Origin: Pseudoscleropodium purum
Lineage: Eukaryota; Streptophyta; Bryopsida; Hypnales; Brachytheciaceae
NCBI GenBank assembly: GCA_963969395.1
Contig: OZ017798.1
Span: 25,784,173-25,848,172, forward strand
Reading direction: 5' to 3'
DNA: 64,000 nt
Positions 32,901 to 46,880 of this stretch are shown here, one piece after another (the stretch's first letter is position 1; every line of letters starts with the position of its first letter). A program made the position numbers and the translations under genes. Below the pieces are notes generated by a model. It made no database searches, had not been told where the DNA came from, and saw only the letters and a program-made list of their open reading frames with translations.

Positions 32901-35699
32901 TTGGGGATCATGGGTGCTGTTGACGCAGTACCCCACCTCATTGCATTGCAGACGAAACTGTGAAAGTTTCAGGTGCGTGCCAATTGCTTAGGCACAAGAC
33001 TGAAGAAACAATGCGTGATCTAAGGTGTCACATGTAGACTAAGGAAATGACTATGAGAAGTCTCGCATGGCAACTTAGAGACATAGGACAAATTAAACTG
33101 CAAATATCATGGTTCAAGTTATATACTAGGGTTGTTTGTTTTCCTTAACCTTAAAACGACAAACTCGCCCTAAGGCAGTGAGAAATTTTCATAGAATCTT
33201 CATGAAAATGTCTCCAATACTCAATTACATGTGAACTTCTTGATATCATTCTCTTTGTCTTCACATAAGATGCATCTATCAATCTAAGTCTTGGGTTTTG
33301 AATCACAATTTGAACTTGTAATCTCCATCAGAAAATGTGATAAAAAAAAAATTGAATAAAAACTTGAGCTTGCCCATAGCCTTGAGGAAGGTAGAAAAGC
33401 TACTTGATGCCCAAATAAGAAAGAATTTGAAATTCAAGTATGGGTAGCCCTCTCAAGGCCTCAAATGCACTTTAAGAGTTAACAAGAGGGGAGAGGGGGC
33501 TTCCTATGTTCAATTCAAAATTTGTAATCAACTTTGTGCATCTCTAATCTTTAATTGGGTTCATCTTGGGTTTCCGGGAAGGATTTATATATACCTCCTT
33601 CTCTGGATTCTTCAAGGGAAAGAAGTCCAAAATTCTATAATATTATGATGTGTAAATCTTATCATGGGTGATTGGAATGATTTCCAAATATAAAAAATTG
33701 GGTGTTTTCAAACTAAAATGTTGTCACATAAAAGAGACACTCCCCTAATTGTGCCACCTATCTCAAGCTTGCACATATTTTATTGCATTCCCTCAGAGAA
33801 TGCAAGCTCTCTGACACACACAACTCCGGGGATAGAAAGCCTGAAAGAATCCCGATCCCCAACCCATGCTAAGTTACAATAAGCAGGGGACCTAATATTT
33901 AAAACAGCCCAAGCTTGACCATAGCCTCACCTAGGCAATAAAATATGTTGCTCTTAAAGAATTTCAGATTTCAATTTTTTGTTTGGTGGTGCAGTACCTT
34001 AGACATGGAGTGAACTGTATCCCCACTGTTCACTTTTTTCAATTAAAAAGTTTGGGGAGTCAAATATAATTGTTCCAAAAATTCTCATAGAATGATATGG
34101 GTTTTTTTGGAAAACTTGTCAACATGAATTGTTCTTTTGCTATAAGGTCAGTGGGTACCCCCACCCCATCCTATGCGCCACTGACCCTAAATTGCCATCT
34201 TCACTTTGTGTACATCTCCAAAATCAACTCTGTACCTGTGTGGAAGAAACTATTGTAGAACCAAATTATATTTCTTCATAATGTTTGCATATGGTATCCA
34301 AATGTCACATTCTTTGGTGCATTGGAACCTCCTTTCAAGTGCCTACAAGAAAATCAATGAAAAATTGACCAATATAATAATAGTAACTAGTCACAAAAGC
34401 AAAAATGTAGAAGTTTGGGAGGTATCCACCTTACATTGCACACCTCTAAACTCCTTGAAACATCTTGAGCATGTAAGTATCTAAAAAATGAATGATAAAA
34501 ACCAAGCAACACAAGTCAAGAGCCCAATTCTAGATACATCTTGGCTTATTTGAAGCACAAGTGCCTAAAATTTTGGTCCATGGAAAAAAGATCATTTTGG
34601 AGCTTAAAACATTACGATCTCACTATGTAAGAAAAATTTGAAGGTAAATTTTTTATGATGTTTGAATACCACAAGCGAATCCAAAATCTTGCAATTTAAT
34701 TTTCCATTAAAGATCTTCATATTTTGTTGAGCTTGCACCTAAACTTCAAAACATGTCCCCCTTTTTCTTTTTTACCAATTTTGGTTCCTAACCTCTCAAA
34801 ACCTTTAAGGATTAATTAAGAAGTTATAGAGATTTTGGAAGGACTATTTTAAAAAGGGTTTTAAAAGTTTGGAAAATAATCCTAGCCTTGCATTATTCCA
34901 ATTCAATAGAAGGATTTTCATTGTTGGGATTTTTGTACTTGGATTTGTAATTATTGAGATACACACCCATTCCCATGTGTTTTTAGTTAGCATTGCATGA
35001 GCATCAAGTTCTCACCAAAGGAGGACAGTGTTGTAGCCAACTACAAAGTATCCAATATATGAGCAATGAACTCATCTTGTATCCATCCATATTAGAGAAG
35101 TCGCCAAGCAACATTGTTCTTGATTCCCAAGACAAAACTGTCAACTTCATCAACCTTTTATTGAAAAATAGATGATAGATGTCCTTTACCAATTTGTAAA
35201 GAGCGGTTGGGTTGGAAAAAATCCATAAAACTTTGGTGCCCCTTTATCCAAACATAGATGATAGAAGTTGTTTGTTGATTGTTAAAAGTGTTGTACACAC
35301 CAAAGCATCAAACAAGACTAATGTAGTATGTGATTGAATGTCACCCAAAGTGTGAGTGTAATGATTTCTTCTTGACCCAAACTCCGAGAGTAACTAAATC
35401 ACAATTTGGGTAGCTGGGCAATAGGGTCCCTTGCTCAATTTTAAAATTTTTAAAAATTTAAAATAAAAAGTGGGGTAATTCTTTTTCCAAGCCAGTCCCT
35501 TCCTCTCTGATGAAATCCTTTATACATTAATTCATGGTTACAGACTTCCAGTTCCAGATGTACCATCTCTACCATGAATGAAAAAGTCGTGTTTTTAATT
35601 ATATGAAATGATTACAGAATTCAGCTTTTTTCAATATTATAAAGACTGTATAAAGTCATTTAAAAATATCTCCCCTATTATTATTTTTTAAATTAATTT
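32901..35699. other. AT-rich intergenic DNA, no gene seen
   Basis: AT-rich with a few moderate-GC patches. A 9-bp inverted repeat, GGTCAGTGG and CCACTGACC, lies at 34146-34154 and 34178-34186. A 7-bp one, AGTGAAC and GTTCACT, lies near 34010-34032. Frames at 34206-34484 and 34993-35192 are unrecognised. Confidence 0.5.
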
Positions 35700-35800
35700 G
35701 AAAAGTGAACCCCACCAGGCAATCTCTCTGCCACCGGCAACTCAAACCCAGGTCCTCCAAACTGTACAACTGCCACGCTGGCGATGAGGGCGACGTGGCC
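35700..35800 (-). mobile_element. Possible tRNA-derived SINE fragment
   Basis: Read on the minus strand, the sequence TGGCAGTTGTACAG is followed about 20 bases later by CCTGGGTTTGAGTTGCCGG. The two resemble internal RNA polymerase III A and B boxes (B-box consensus GGTTCRANTCC). There is no complete cloverleaf, so it is not a working tRNA. Without a second copy or target duplication in this window it remains a candidate. Confidence 0.3.
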
Positions 35801-38800
35801 AAAGCTGGGGCTGGGGATTTGAGCTGAATAAGTTAAGTTAGCCGGCTTTGGCTTCCTATCAATTCTCACTGGCTTTCGGTTGGGCTTTATATATATATAT
35901 ATATTTATAGTCTATATTGCCTTGTCATCACTTTACTTCAATGAAAAAGTAAAGTTTTATGAAACATTGCAACTCAGAATTTATCATGAGCAGAATTCGC
36001 CTTTTTCACTTTTCTTTTCTTTTTTAACAAATGGGTGAGGACTCCTTCATTAAGGTGGAGCCACCGGTCATAACCAATCACTTAACGATTCTGAGGTAGA
36101 AGTATCTATTTGTGATAATTTAAACTTAAAGCATTTCAGCCTGTAACTTAGGATAAGGGAAATTCATAGAGAAATTGAGGTCAATGCGTGCAAACATAAC
36201 GACGAGGAGCCTTCCTCCTAAGCTAAAACCATCCGTGGGAGTTGGATTGATTGTTTTCTTCTTCTTCCTTTAATTCGCTTTGTTCTTCCCCCCAAAACCC
36301 CAAAACATAAAAATGAGGAAGAATGCAAGAAAAAAATCTCAAAAATGAATATTTTATTCAATTATATATGTGGATTTTTCATCCATATAAATTCTAATCT
36401 CATAGGTTCACCTAATATAGTTAGCTTTGGCACTTCTCCCTAAGCTAAGAAGGAAGAGATAATGGTGGATGAGAAGGTACAAACAAAGAATCTTTTTTAA
36501 AGAATAGTGCATCCAATTGTTGTCCATAATAGGTGAGCTTATGAAGCCATAATAGGAGGGGTTGTTTGAAATAAGCACCTCTACCATATTAAGGCAATAC
36601 AAATTTTTCCCAAATCGAAAGATAGAAATCACAAGGGTTGCAAATTCTTTTATTAATTTTCTTCATGGGATTGAAATTACTATGAATTTTAGAAGCCAAA
36701 GTTGGTAACACATGACCAATTTCTAGAGTGTTCCATAATCACTCATTCAAAGACTACTCTGGCTCTCAAAACCAAGGACATGTATCATGACATTGAAAGT
36801 CAAAAGATGGTCGGAAATAAGAAGTGATGGTTGGAAATGAGTCCCACCCTATATTGAATTTTCTAGTTCCCTATAGATTGCCAACAAGGTCTTGGTTGAT
36901 ATTGGTGTTCACTCAAATCACTAGAAGAAGCCATTGTTTTTTAGAATATCTTCAACAGATGGGCATGTTTTGCAGAACAGGAGCTCCCGAATGCAGTGGT
37001 TGCTTTGTAAATGAGAATTTTTGAGGATGTTATTGTAAACACATAGATGTCAAATGTAAAATGAGTGAATGTTTTATTTGATGGGAATGTTAATTGAAAC
37101 ATTGTAGTGAATATCAACGCGTTTTGTGAAACGTCCTAAAAAACACGAAACTGCCACGTTGATTATAGAAGTCCTCATCACAGTTGGGTTATTTGGGGCA
37201 ATTCATGTAGGGTTAAGTAGGAAGCTAACCGATTGTGGTAAATAGAGAAGAAGGGCAAGTCATTCGTGTCATTTCAAAAGAGAGTCACCTAGATGTGCAT
37301 AGAAGTTGCACTTTCAAATCCTTTCATGAAAAAATCCTATGTAGTGAAAGTAATTTAAAAAAAAAATAGTATATTGAGGTTTAGGACATTGGTTTCCTGA
37401 TTCTATATTTAAGTTTTGAATGGCTAATGCCGAGAGCCAAATTCAACCACTACATTCGTTCTCATTGCCTTTCTTTTAACAAGATTTGTTGTCAATAGAA
37501 TGAGGTCATATTTCTACGAACATACATTCATTTTAATTTAAAAATTGCGATTGTTTTTAGAAGAAAGAAAAAGATTTTTTTTGTTTTTCCATTATTCAGT
37601 ATGTAGGATTCTTGGACTAACAATGAATGAGGATTAAATTCAAACTAGTATAATCTAAAAAGATACTACAGCTTCAATAGGATTTGTGAAATTGCTAAAT
37701 AAGAGAGTAGGTCAACACAATACATTTAAAATTTTTTAAAGTTTTGTACACTTCGCAATAGAAATAGGTAGTCAAGCTTTCATCTTCAAATTATTCCATA
37801 TCCTTAGAGGATTAATGGGCTAATATTGGGTACTTTTTATTTTTATAACAACTTGTTCATTTAAAACCTAAAGTCTGAAGACCATTCTTGAAAAATCTAA
37901 TTATAGGATATTTTAATTACTTATCTCAAATCATGTGATATAATATTCATGAAGTTTGACAATAGACATTAGAAAAATAATAAGCCCTTAAAGATATTGT
38001 TTCCTTTTAAGGGGTTCCCTTTAATGGAACTCATAGCTTCATTGAGGGACATTGGCCATTGTTCAATTCAATGACAAATAGTAGTCACAATGAAAAAAAA
38101 TGAATTTTTTTTAATTGTTTCAAAAGAATTTAAGAAAAAAAGGTAATTCAAAAATAGTAGTTTGAGGTGGTTGTGTGAATGCTACATCAAATTTCAAGAT
38201 TTCATAATTCTATATTTTGATTGATGGGATTTTTTTTAAATTCAAAATCTTTTCAATTATGTAATCAAACTGTCATGTTCTAATTCAGCCCTATAATTCA
38301 TTGTCTGATTTTTTGTTTTCAAGATTCTTCATTTAAGCTTCTCTCTATGATTTGTGCTTGAAAAAGTTATCTAAAATATCAACACATTTGCCTCTTTTTG
38401 GTGGTTTTAAAGGAATCTTCACATCATATTTGGCTATTGAAAAAAAACACTATTTAAATTTCTATATGTGATCTTTTTTTCCTTAATTAACAATACAAAG
38501 TTTATTTTTATTATTTATTATTTTTTTGGTCTCTAATCTCTAAAGATCCACACATCCTAAAAGTGGATGCACCTTAGTCAACCTTGATTGCAACTTTCTA
38601 AAAAACTACTTTTTAAATTTGATTAAAAAAATTTTGAAATGAAATTTGACAAGTTCTGTTTCTTCTCTATTTCAAAATTTTGAAAAATGTCAAAAAATTG
38701 ATGGAATTATTGCAATTGAAAGCTCTATGTGTTTGCATTTGAATAGCATAGTATTGTACGTTTTTCATTTGTATATTATTATTTTTAATTTATTTAAAAT

Positions 38801-39223
38801 ATAAATTATAAAATTCTATTTTTCATTCTATCCTTTATTTATGGTAAAAATTATAGATTATTCTTATATATATATTCTAATCAATATATTAGATTTTTAC
38901 CTATAGCTTTTAAAAAAAATACAATAATTTGATTTTTTTCATTCAAATTATTGAAAAAATCAACTTCAATAAAAAAAAGTGAAATTTTATCATAGTAAAA
39001 AATATCAAAATTACATACATCTATTAAATAAAAGGATAAATTTATAGTAGAATTTGACTTCAACGATTCTATAGTGATTGTTTTGGTTATAAAAAATAAA
39101 ACTTAACCAATTGAAATTTTTTCACACTAATTGTACAAATTTTTCCACTATTTCTACTTGTACCATTTTTTTTGCTTAAGGGAACAATAGGACGTTGTTG
39201 TGTTGCAAATGTAGACATTATGT

Positions 39224-39257
<34 letters not shown>

Positions 39258-39440
39258 TCTTTTAAATAGGTTTAAATGTTTGTATTATTATAAAGAAGAT
39301 GACGTCATTTTAGGTGGCTTTAAAGTGACACCTTCTCTTTGCCGGTATAAACAACTATATAGAGAAGGATTTACTTGAAAGCTTCATCTTATTTTATGTT
39401 CTTTTTCTTTGTTTTCTATTTCGATTATACTATGTCGAAC
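35801..39440. other. AT-rich intergenic DNA, no gene seen
   Basis: Very AT-rich, especially 37.5-39.2 kb. Short AT dinucleotide runs occur at about 35888-35903 and 39226-39254. No frame or RNA gene is recognised. Confidence 0.55.
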
Positions 39441-39900
39441 TGAAGGGTTTTTTCTGAGTTTCAAGATGAAGAATCTCAACCGGAGCGTGAGTTTGAATTT
39501 TCTTTATCGCAATTGCCGGATCAGCCGCAACTACCATTGAGTTTTTCATTGCTACATAGGCAATCAGAAGATGACGCTCAACCATCTCGACCACCAAAAC
39601 AACGTTGCATGGAGAGACAATAGAATGGTCATCTTCAATGTGACGCTCGAACATTGATGATATTGTTGTAGATTGGATGTGTTGAGTTTAACAATTATAA
39701 AGTTACATTTAAAAAATATTTTGAAGGTTTAAACAATAAGCAATATTATTGCATGGCGAGGCCTATTGATGGGAGACATGGTCACCAGTAATAGTTAGAA
39801 AGGCCAGTCAATCCTTTAACTAAGGTGGATCGTGTCGATTATGTAGCTATTACCTTCGAACGCATCCTCAAATTCTTGCAAATGAAGTGATATTTCGATT
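39441..39900 (+). pseudogene. Possible decayed coding remnant, perhaps of a retroelement
   Basis: One plus-strand frame from about 39450 to the stop at 39624 encodes a Glu/Gln/Pro-rich stretch ending in basic residues (PSRPPKQR). It is followed by broken frames containing plausible fragments such as VTFKKYFEG and FERILKFLQMK. The composition resembles linker regions of copia-type polyproteins, but I see no catalytic motif. It could equally be an unrelated dead gene. Confidence 0.2.
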
Positions 39901-42600
39901 GAAGCTCTAGTTTTCTACCTCTATTAGATATATGTTGGATTTTCGTTCTACATTCTATAGTTGGAGTGATTTCCTATAATAATTTTGTATTTGTAAAGTA
40001 CTATAAAGGAAATATTCAAATAGTTTGCTTTTTAGATGAACTTGAAGTGAATTTCTTTCAAAGATAAAGATAAAGAAATAGTTGTGGGCCAAATAAGTGT
40101 TCAATTATTGATGTTGTAGCTTTGGAAGTGAATTAAGGGTTGACCCTACTTATTTGTGTGGTTAAAGTGGAGATAAGGTGAAGAAAAAGATGGACATTAT
40201 TCATCTTCTCTCCTATTGTGAGTTTAAGAAGGACCCAAATGTTTGGAAGCTCATTGTGTTGTGAATTTGAGAAAATTTTGAAATGAAATTTGCAAGAGTT
40301 GTGTATCATGGTGCATAGTTTCTAAATTGATCTTAGTTGCTTCATTTGAAGTTGTGAATCAAAAGTTGTGCTTGTTTGAGTGGAAGAAGGTTGATTGCCT
40401 TTAAAATTAAAAAGGCAGAGACTTCGACTGGCTATAAAAGACGGATAGGTTCTTGGTTTGCAAAGAGATTTGGAGAGAGTGTAGGAAATTGTGTTAGCTT
40501 TTTATAAAGATATAACTCATTTTATTTAAAGTTTATATGAGAGAGTTATGAATGTGGAAGTAAAAGAGGGTCCACTGCCTTTTGTTTCTCATGGCTGAAA
40601 CTTTGGGTGGCCATAGAACTTGAACAAAGTTTTAGAATTACTTAAAATTTAAAGAAATAGTAGAAGTTTGTGTTAACTTTTCAAAAAGCTACCACTCACT
40701 TCATTTGGAGCTGTGAAATAATGGTTGCACTTATACAAAGTTCAGCTTGAGAATTGAAGGTTGAAGTTGGAGATTGGAAGAGGTTTTGAAGACTTGTGTA
40801 TATGTGTGTATAAGTGTAACTTGTGGCTTTGTAAATTTGTTGTTGCGGGTTTCTTGAGTTATATCAACGCTAGCCTCATTTTGTATCATAGGTGAGGAAG
40901 TGGGGCTAATTGCCCACATAGTCAAGATTGGATGATGAAGTGGGGTTAATGGCCTACATGGTCAAGATTTGCTTGTTCTTACGGTGAAGTTTGGTTCTTA
41001 AAGTTGGTCATCGGGAGTTTGAAAGTTTAGAAGTCAATCTTTCAGACGGTTCAGCTCGTAGTTTGACCGTCCCGTTTTATCTGTTCAAAGCCATGGGATC
41101 TTATCATACACCTTAAACCTTACATCCATTTAGAGCTAGCCAATACATGATAGGTCAACGAGTAGCATTTCAATGGCGGTTTAAAAGATACAATATTCAA
41201 GTTTGAAGTAGGGTGAATCAGTGAGTAACAAGTTTTTTGGATTCTTTTTTTATCATTTTATGACTTCTTTCATTTCCAAGCCAATTTTGGTCGTAGCCAC
41301 AATTTCTGTGATTTTCCAAGGCAAATGCTCTCAATACAACAACGTCAAAGGTTAATTTTTGATGAATTTGACAATTTTCTCTTATTCATTTTTTTTTATT
41401 TTTTTATTTTTAAAAACAACTTTTTTGCCAACCCTAACAAACCGGTATGGTATAAAGGCACTTTTTCAAATTATAAAAGAAGCTTTTAACATTATACAAG
41501 CATCTTTTTACATATTTAAAACAACCTTTCATATTATGAAAATCATGTTTTATACACGCACCAAGGTGCAACAATTGAAGATGTCTTTGGATGTTTTATT
41601 GGTGTAATTATTGTTTATGTCTTCTTCCAAACAACAAAGAAAATTAGAAACAAAACAATGATTCTACACTTGCTTCTATTGTATGTTGTACATATTTCAT
41701 TTTCTATTAAGGGCTTTAAAATAATTGAATTGCAAATAGATTAAAAGATGTTGCATTTTTCATATCATAGCCATCTTTAGTTTTCTAGCACAAATTCTTC
41801 TTTGCATGTTTAGAAACAATTTTGTTATCATCTTGAAATTCTCTAAGGCAGTTTTTTTACTATAAATGAAAATTCTATCCAATTTCATTATTTCATTAAT
41901 AAAAAATTAGCTTTAAAATGTAGGTAAAATAATAGTATTGTAAAAGTAGATATTCACTTTTTGCTATTATGTTTATGACATGTACATCTAAAATGCACAG
42001 GCATCACCTTTTGGTATTGACTAAACTTTAAAGTAAAAGAAATTCTAGAATACTCACTATTTTCATTAATTATTTCTAAAAGTGATGTCTTCTTTAAGTG
42101 TAGCTTTAACATTGAACATTTGATTTTCATGATGAATGATTATGATTTTTCTATTTAACATTTGTGCAAGGGTGTCTACTTCAAATCTTCATTTTCTATT
42201 ATTGAGGGCTCTATTAAATTAGCGTAATGTGAAATACATCTTGCAAGGAAAGTCACAAAAGATCTTTGATTTCATAAGATATATAATACATTTAAAGAAA
42301 TTGAGAGAATTCTTAGAATTTACAGGTTTTTTTGGGACCAACATTTTGGATTTGACTTGGGACAAGAGGAATGATAAAAAAACTACAAATGACTTGCACA
42401 CAATAGGAAGGGCTTCAAATTTGATTGCAAGTAAATTTTCTAAAAAATCTTAGGGGCTGAGGTAAAATGGTGACGACATGTGAAAAAATAGGTGAAAGCA
42501 AACCACATAGCATTCCAAAAAAGTTCACTTGCATTGGCATTTGAGTAATATGGCAGTCAAAGAGCATGAAGTGGCTTGCCACATCAGCATGCTTTAATGC
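39901..42600. other. AT-rich intergenic DNA, no gene seen
   Basis: AT-rich DNA with no recognisable gene. Frames at 41359-41607 and 42229-42453 are short, Phe/Ile/Lys-rich and unrecognised. Confidence 0.5.
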
Positions 42601-42609
42601 CATTTTAGA

Positions 42610-42770
42610 ATTTTAATATTGTCATAGTAGACGTCAACTAAGATGTCTTCTATTACAGGTAGATGTTTTTTGTGATGTCAACAGAGACGTCCACTGTGAC
42701 ATTTAGATGTTTTTTGCGATGTCAACTAAGACATCCATTGTAATGTTTGAATGTTTTTTGTGACTCAATA
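42610..42770. repeat. Short tandem repeat of about 44 bp with GATGTC/GACATC motifs
   Basis: Units beginning GATGTTTTTTGYGATGTCAAC occur at 42662 and 42706, with a decayed third at about 42749. GACGTC- and GATGTC-like hexamers recur in both directions here and again at 43190-43320. Confidence 0.7.
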
Positions 42771-42946
42771 TTGTGTTTAGCATAATACTTAGATCTGGAA
42801 TTCCATTATTATAATAAAAAAATTACATTTTAGATGTTAAATGTAGTTTGTCTTCCCTCCTACCACCCCTCTTGCATAAATAACTTGCCTTCTCATGTCA
42901 AAATATTGACAATAAGGCTTTTCAAGTCATTCAATATTATTGCCAA

Positions 42947-43178
42947 TATAGTGTATAATGTATGGTGTATTTTGTATGATGTATAGCATATTGTGTATGG
43001 TATATAATGTATGACGTATTGTGTATGTTGTATAATGTATGGTATATTGTATATGATGTATAATAGATTGTGTATGATGTATTAAATATATTGTATAGCA
43101 TATTGCATATGATGTATAATATATTGTGTATAGTGTATAATATATGGTGTATAATGTATTGTATATGGCATACGTCTT
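42947..43178. repeat. Degenerate TGTATAATGTAT tandem repeat
   Basis: About 230 bp consist of variants of a roughly 10-12-base motif around TGTATAATGTAT and TATTGTGTATGR. The 94-residue Tyr/Ile/Thr-rich frame on the minus strand is a by-product of the repeat. Confidence 0.9.
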
Positions 43179-43600
43179 AGCTAACATCAAAATTGATGTC
43201 TCAAGAGACATCTATAGGTCAAAATTGATGTTACTAAAAATAATAGTCAAAATTTTAATCACATTTAAGTTGATGTCATTAGAAACAATATGAAATTTTT
43301 CAAAAACATGACGTCAATTACCACCTCATTTTCTAGTCAAGTCAAAAATCCTATGTGGCCTTACTTGCTTGCGTGGCGCTTATATGGCTGCCACATAGCA
43401 CATTTTAGCCACTTTTTTAAAATTGTGTTTGTTGTAATGTTTCTCTAAAAACATGGCATGTTCTTCAAATTTCCTTGTATTTTTACCATGTCAATCTTGA
43501 TAGATTTTTCTAAACATCCATAGTACACATGTGTGACATTTTAGAAAAGATGTAGACACTTTTTAGCACTTGTCTAAAAAAACAAGAATTTCTTATAGTG
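43179..43600. mobile_element. Possible CACTA-type transposon right end
   Basis: The segment ends CAAGAATTTCTTATAGTG at 43600, whose reverse complement, CACTATAAGAAATTC, resembles CACTA-element termini. The DNA before it holds inverted GATGTC/GACATC motifs, including the dyad GATGTCTCAAGAGACATC at about 43194-43211, similar to subterminal repeats. I found no matching left end, so the element's limits are unknown. Confidence 0.3.
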
Positions 43601-46600
43601 AATATGATAAAAAAAATTTACCCAATAGATGCATTTTTTATTTCTACCATCTAATGTTTTGTATATTCAACGTCTTTTTAGGATTAGGAACTAAATTCAA
43701 GATGCCAAGAGCTCAACTTCAAAATAGTACGATTACTCTTCAAAGTTTTAAAGGATAATTGAAACTCCTCCATTATATCTATATCGTTGATTACATAGAC
43801 GTAGAACATTTTTTCTTCTTTCCATTATTACATTTCATATTTTTGCTCAAAGCAAATATATTCTATGACTATTAGTTGAATGGAGTGATTTGCAACATTC
43901 ATCATTCCCAATGGATGTTTGAATGTTTAGGGATTAAGCTAGAAGGGCAAACTCATTCCGTTCTCTATCCTTATTATATTTTACAACAACTATACCTAAA
44001 TCTTCATTTAATCCTTTGCATTTTGGATCCAAAGAACTTTGAAATAGTTATTTATTGATCAAGATTTTGGAATGGAAATAATTTGAAAAAAAAAAAAAAA
44101 AGATCTTGATTGCATCTTCATATTGAATGCATGAAAAAATTTCAATCTCAAGCCTTTGTCATTTGTAAGATTATTTGATTAAACTAGAAATTTGTTCTTT
44201 GACTACATGCATGTGTATTAATCTCAACTTCAAAATTCAATAAAAAGTAGAATAAATGAAATTAAGCTCGCATCTTTTAGAGTGAACTTCATTGTTGGGT
44301 TGAAAACTAGTACTCTGAAAGTCACAAGTTGAATTCATTTTGTAGAACACTTCTACTCCTTGCATTACTATGATCCTTTCTTAAAGACTTTAATACCAAA
44401 AACATCAATAAATCACTAAATATGATTATTTTTTCAATTAAAATATTAGATTTTTATATCAAAGCAATTTAAAGTAGATGGGGAATGTCGATAAAACTCT
44501 TTTAAACACAATTTTTATGGATTTGAAAGATGAATTTTTGTACCTTAGCTAGTTAGCCTTCAAGTACAAATTGAAATGCTATAGCATTAAGGAACAAAAA
44601 ACTACAAAAGTGGCAATCCATCATTAGTTGAGTCCTTCAATAATTCATAGAAAATGCTTCCAAACTTGAACATGTCACAAAAATTACAGTTTCAACTTTG
44701 TAACAAACATCTGCATTGAAATAATTATTCAATTTGCACATACAAACAAATAAGTTGAAAGTCAAAAGTTATTTATAAAATTTTTAAAAAAATGTTTCAA
44801 ATCTTTTTACAAGTTAACCAAAAATGACATTGAGATCAATTTTTGTCCCTTGGATGACTTTGAAACCCCTACAAAATGAAACTACAAGATACTTTTTTAT
44901 ACAATTTTTAGAGGTGTGCCTGAATGCATTTGAAGTGAAGAGTACAAGAAATTTACTCTTAATGGTGCGGTTGATTTTTCTTGAGATGGAGATATTCAAC
45001 CTAAAATTCTTGTTATATAATATTGCAAATACATTTAGTCCATTGCTCTTAATCTAGATTTTAGCCTAAAAATGAAATATATATACTTTTAAACCTAACT
45101 ATTGTAATGAAGTTTATAAAGTCTTTATTATACTTCAATTTCAAGAAAATAACAAAAATTCTTAATATGTATATTTTATTATAATCTGAACTTTGAGCCA
45201 ATAACTATATTCTACTAATTTCTAAACTTTCTAAAAAGACACCAAAATTTGGAATATACCATAATGTTCTAAACTATTATGTGCACCTTTGAAGAAGATT
45301 TCAAAGTTTTCAAAACTAATTTTATATTCAATATTCTTCAGCTTTTCTTTTAAATTTACAATATTTCAAAAAAAAATTTAAATCTGAAAAATGTATGACT
45401 CTAAGAAGACATAATATTGGAGTGCCATCTTTGAGAAATAATCTCATCTTTCAATGGTTATAAAATGGAAAAGTATGGGTTGAAGGATTTTAAAGTTCAA
45501 GTTTGTGTTCAAAGGCCTCTAATATTTCTCAAGGTTAACTCTTAAAGGACATTGTATACTATAGTGAGGTCAAATTCCATTAGTTTTCTATATTAAAATA
45601 GGCCTTTCAAAAATTTGATATTTTCTTTATATATTAATATGTATACTAAATTGAAAATTCCTTTTTCATAATTATAAATATAAGAAAATTGAATTTGTTT
45701 GATTTTAAAATATTTTTAAAATTAAAAATCTAATAATTATAAAAATGCTTTAAATAATATTAAATTTCTAGCAAAAATGGGTATCGTAGTAAAAAACATC
45801 ACAATATAACTAATGCACTTTTAAAGCTCACACAAAGAGAAATTCGGTAGAAAAGTTCAAAAGTGGTTTATTTTAAGTTTTTAAGATGCTATCTTCAAAG
45901 TTTCCAAAAAACTATTTCTAATATAATTGAAATGAAATTAAAGTAGTTTAATGGAACTACATTTTTGTAGTTAAGGTTTTTAACATTTAAAATGAAGAAG
46001 TATGTGAAAATTGAGGTTTGGCTCTAAAACTTTACCCTTTAGTAGGTTGACCTTTAAAGATGAAGGTTGAAATTCCAAATATATTGATCAAAAAGAAATT
46101 TTAAATGAAAAATCATTCAATGTTTTTAAGAAAAATCTATGATGAATTTTTAAAAAAATTCTTTGTAAAAATCATTTATTTCTAATTTCCTAATTTTCTT
46201 TAACATATAAGATATACCATATGATTTTAACGGTTTAAAATCCTTAGAAGGATTGGAATGAGGTCCCTTTTATATCATATTTAATTTTTTCAAGGTTTGC
46301 TTTAGTTTTACATTCAAGAAGCATGTGTATTTGAAAATTTGAATAGAGTGTTTCTATCTTCAAAGATTAATTGCACCTCTAAAAACTCAAATCTTCACTA
46401 AAGTCAATTAGTAAATTGACACAAATATGATATATATATACAAAAATAAAAATAAAAAAATACTACCTTTTCATGAATATATATTTAGTTTCAATTAGTT
46501 TCTAGGAAAAAAAGTTATGCTTAGCGGAGCAAAAAATCTTTAAATTTGATCAAGGAAAAAAAATTTCAAAATAGAATATTTTAAATTTTACTAATAATTA

Positions 46601-46880
46601 GATTCAATTTAATATTTATGGGAAAATTTTGAACATTATATATTAAAAATAAAATTATTCTATATGTTCTTGGTAAAAGTGTACATTCCATTAGAATTAT
46701 AGAGGTTGATTTTCTTAGCAATTTGTTATAAATTTTCTTTTGCATTATGAGTTGAATGATTTTCTTACACTATTTGTCTCGGTAGTCAATCTCAATATTT
46801 GATTGTTTGGAATTTATCTAAAATATATTTATACTTTAATATTGATATGAAGTTATTGCACATAAAACCACCAATTCTAG
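43601..46880. other. AT-rich intergenic DNA, no gene seen
   Basis: Very AT-rich DNA with frequent stops in all frames. The overlapping frames at 44814-45057 on both strands are unrecognised. No RNA gene is seen. Confidence 0.55.

Noticed and set aside
42927..43211. 94-residue Tyr/Ile/Thr-rich minus frame
   Set aside because: It translates the TGTATAATGTAT satellite; periodic peptides of this kind come from the DNA repeat.
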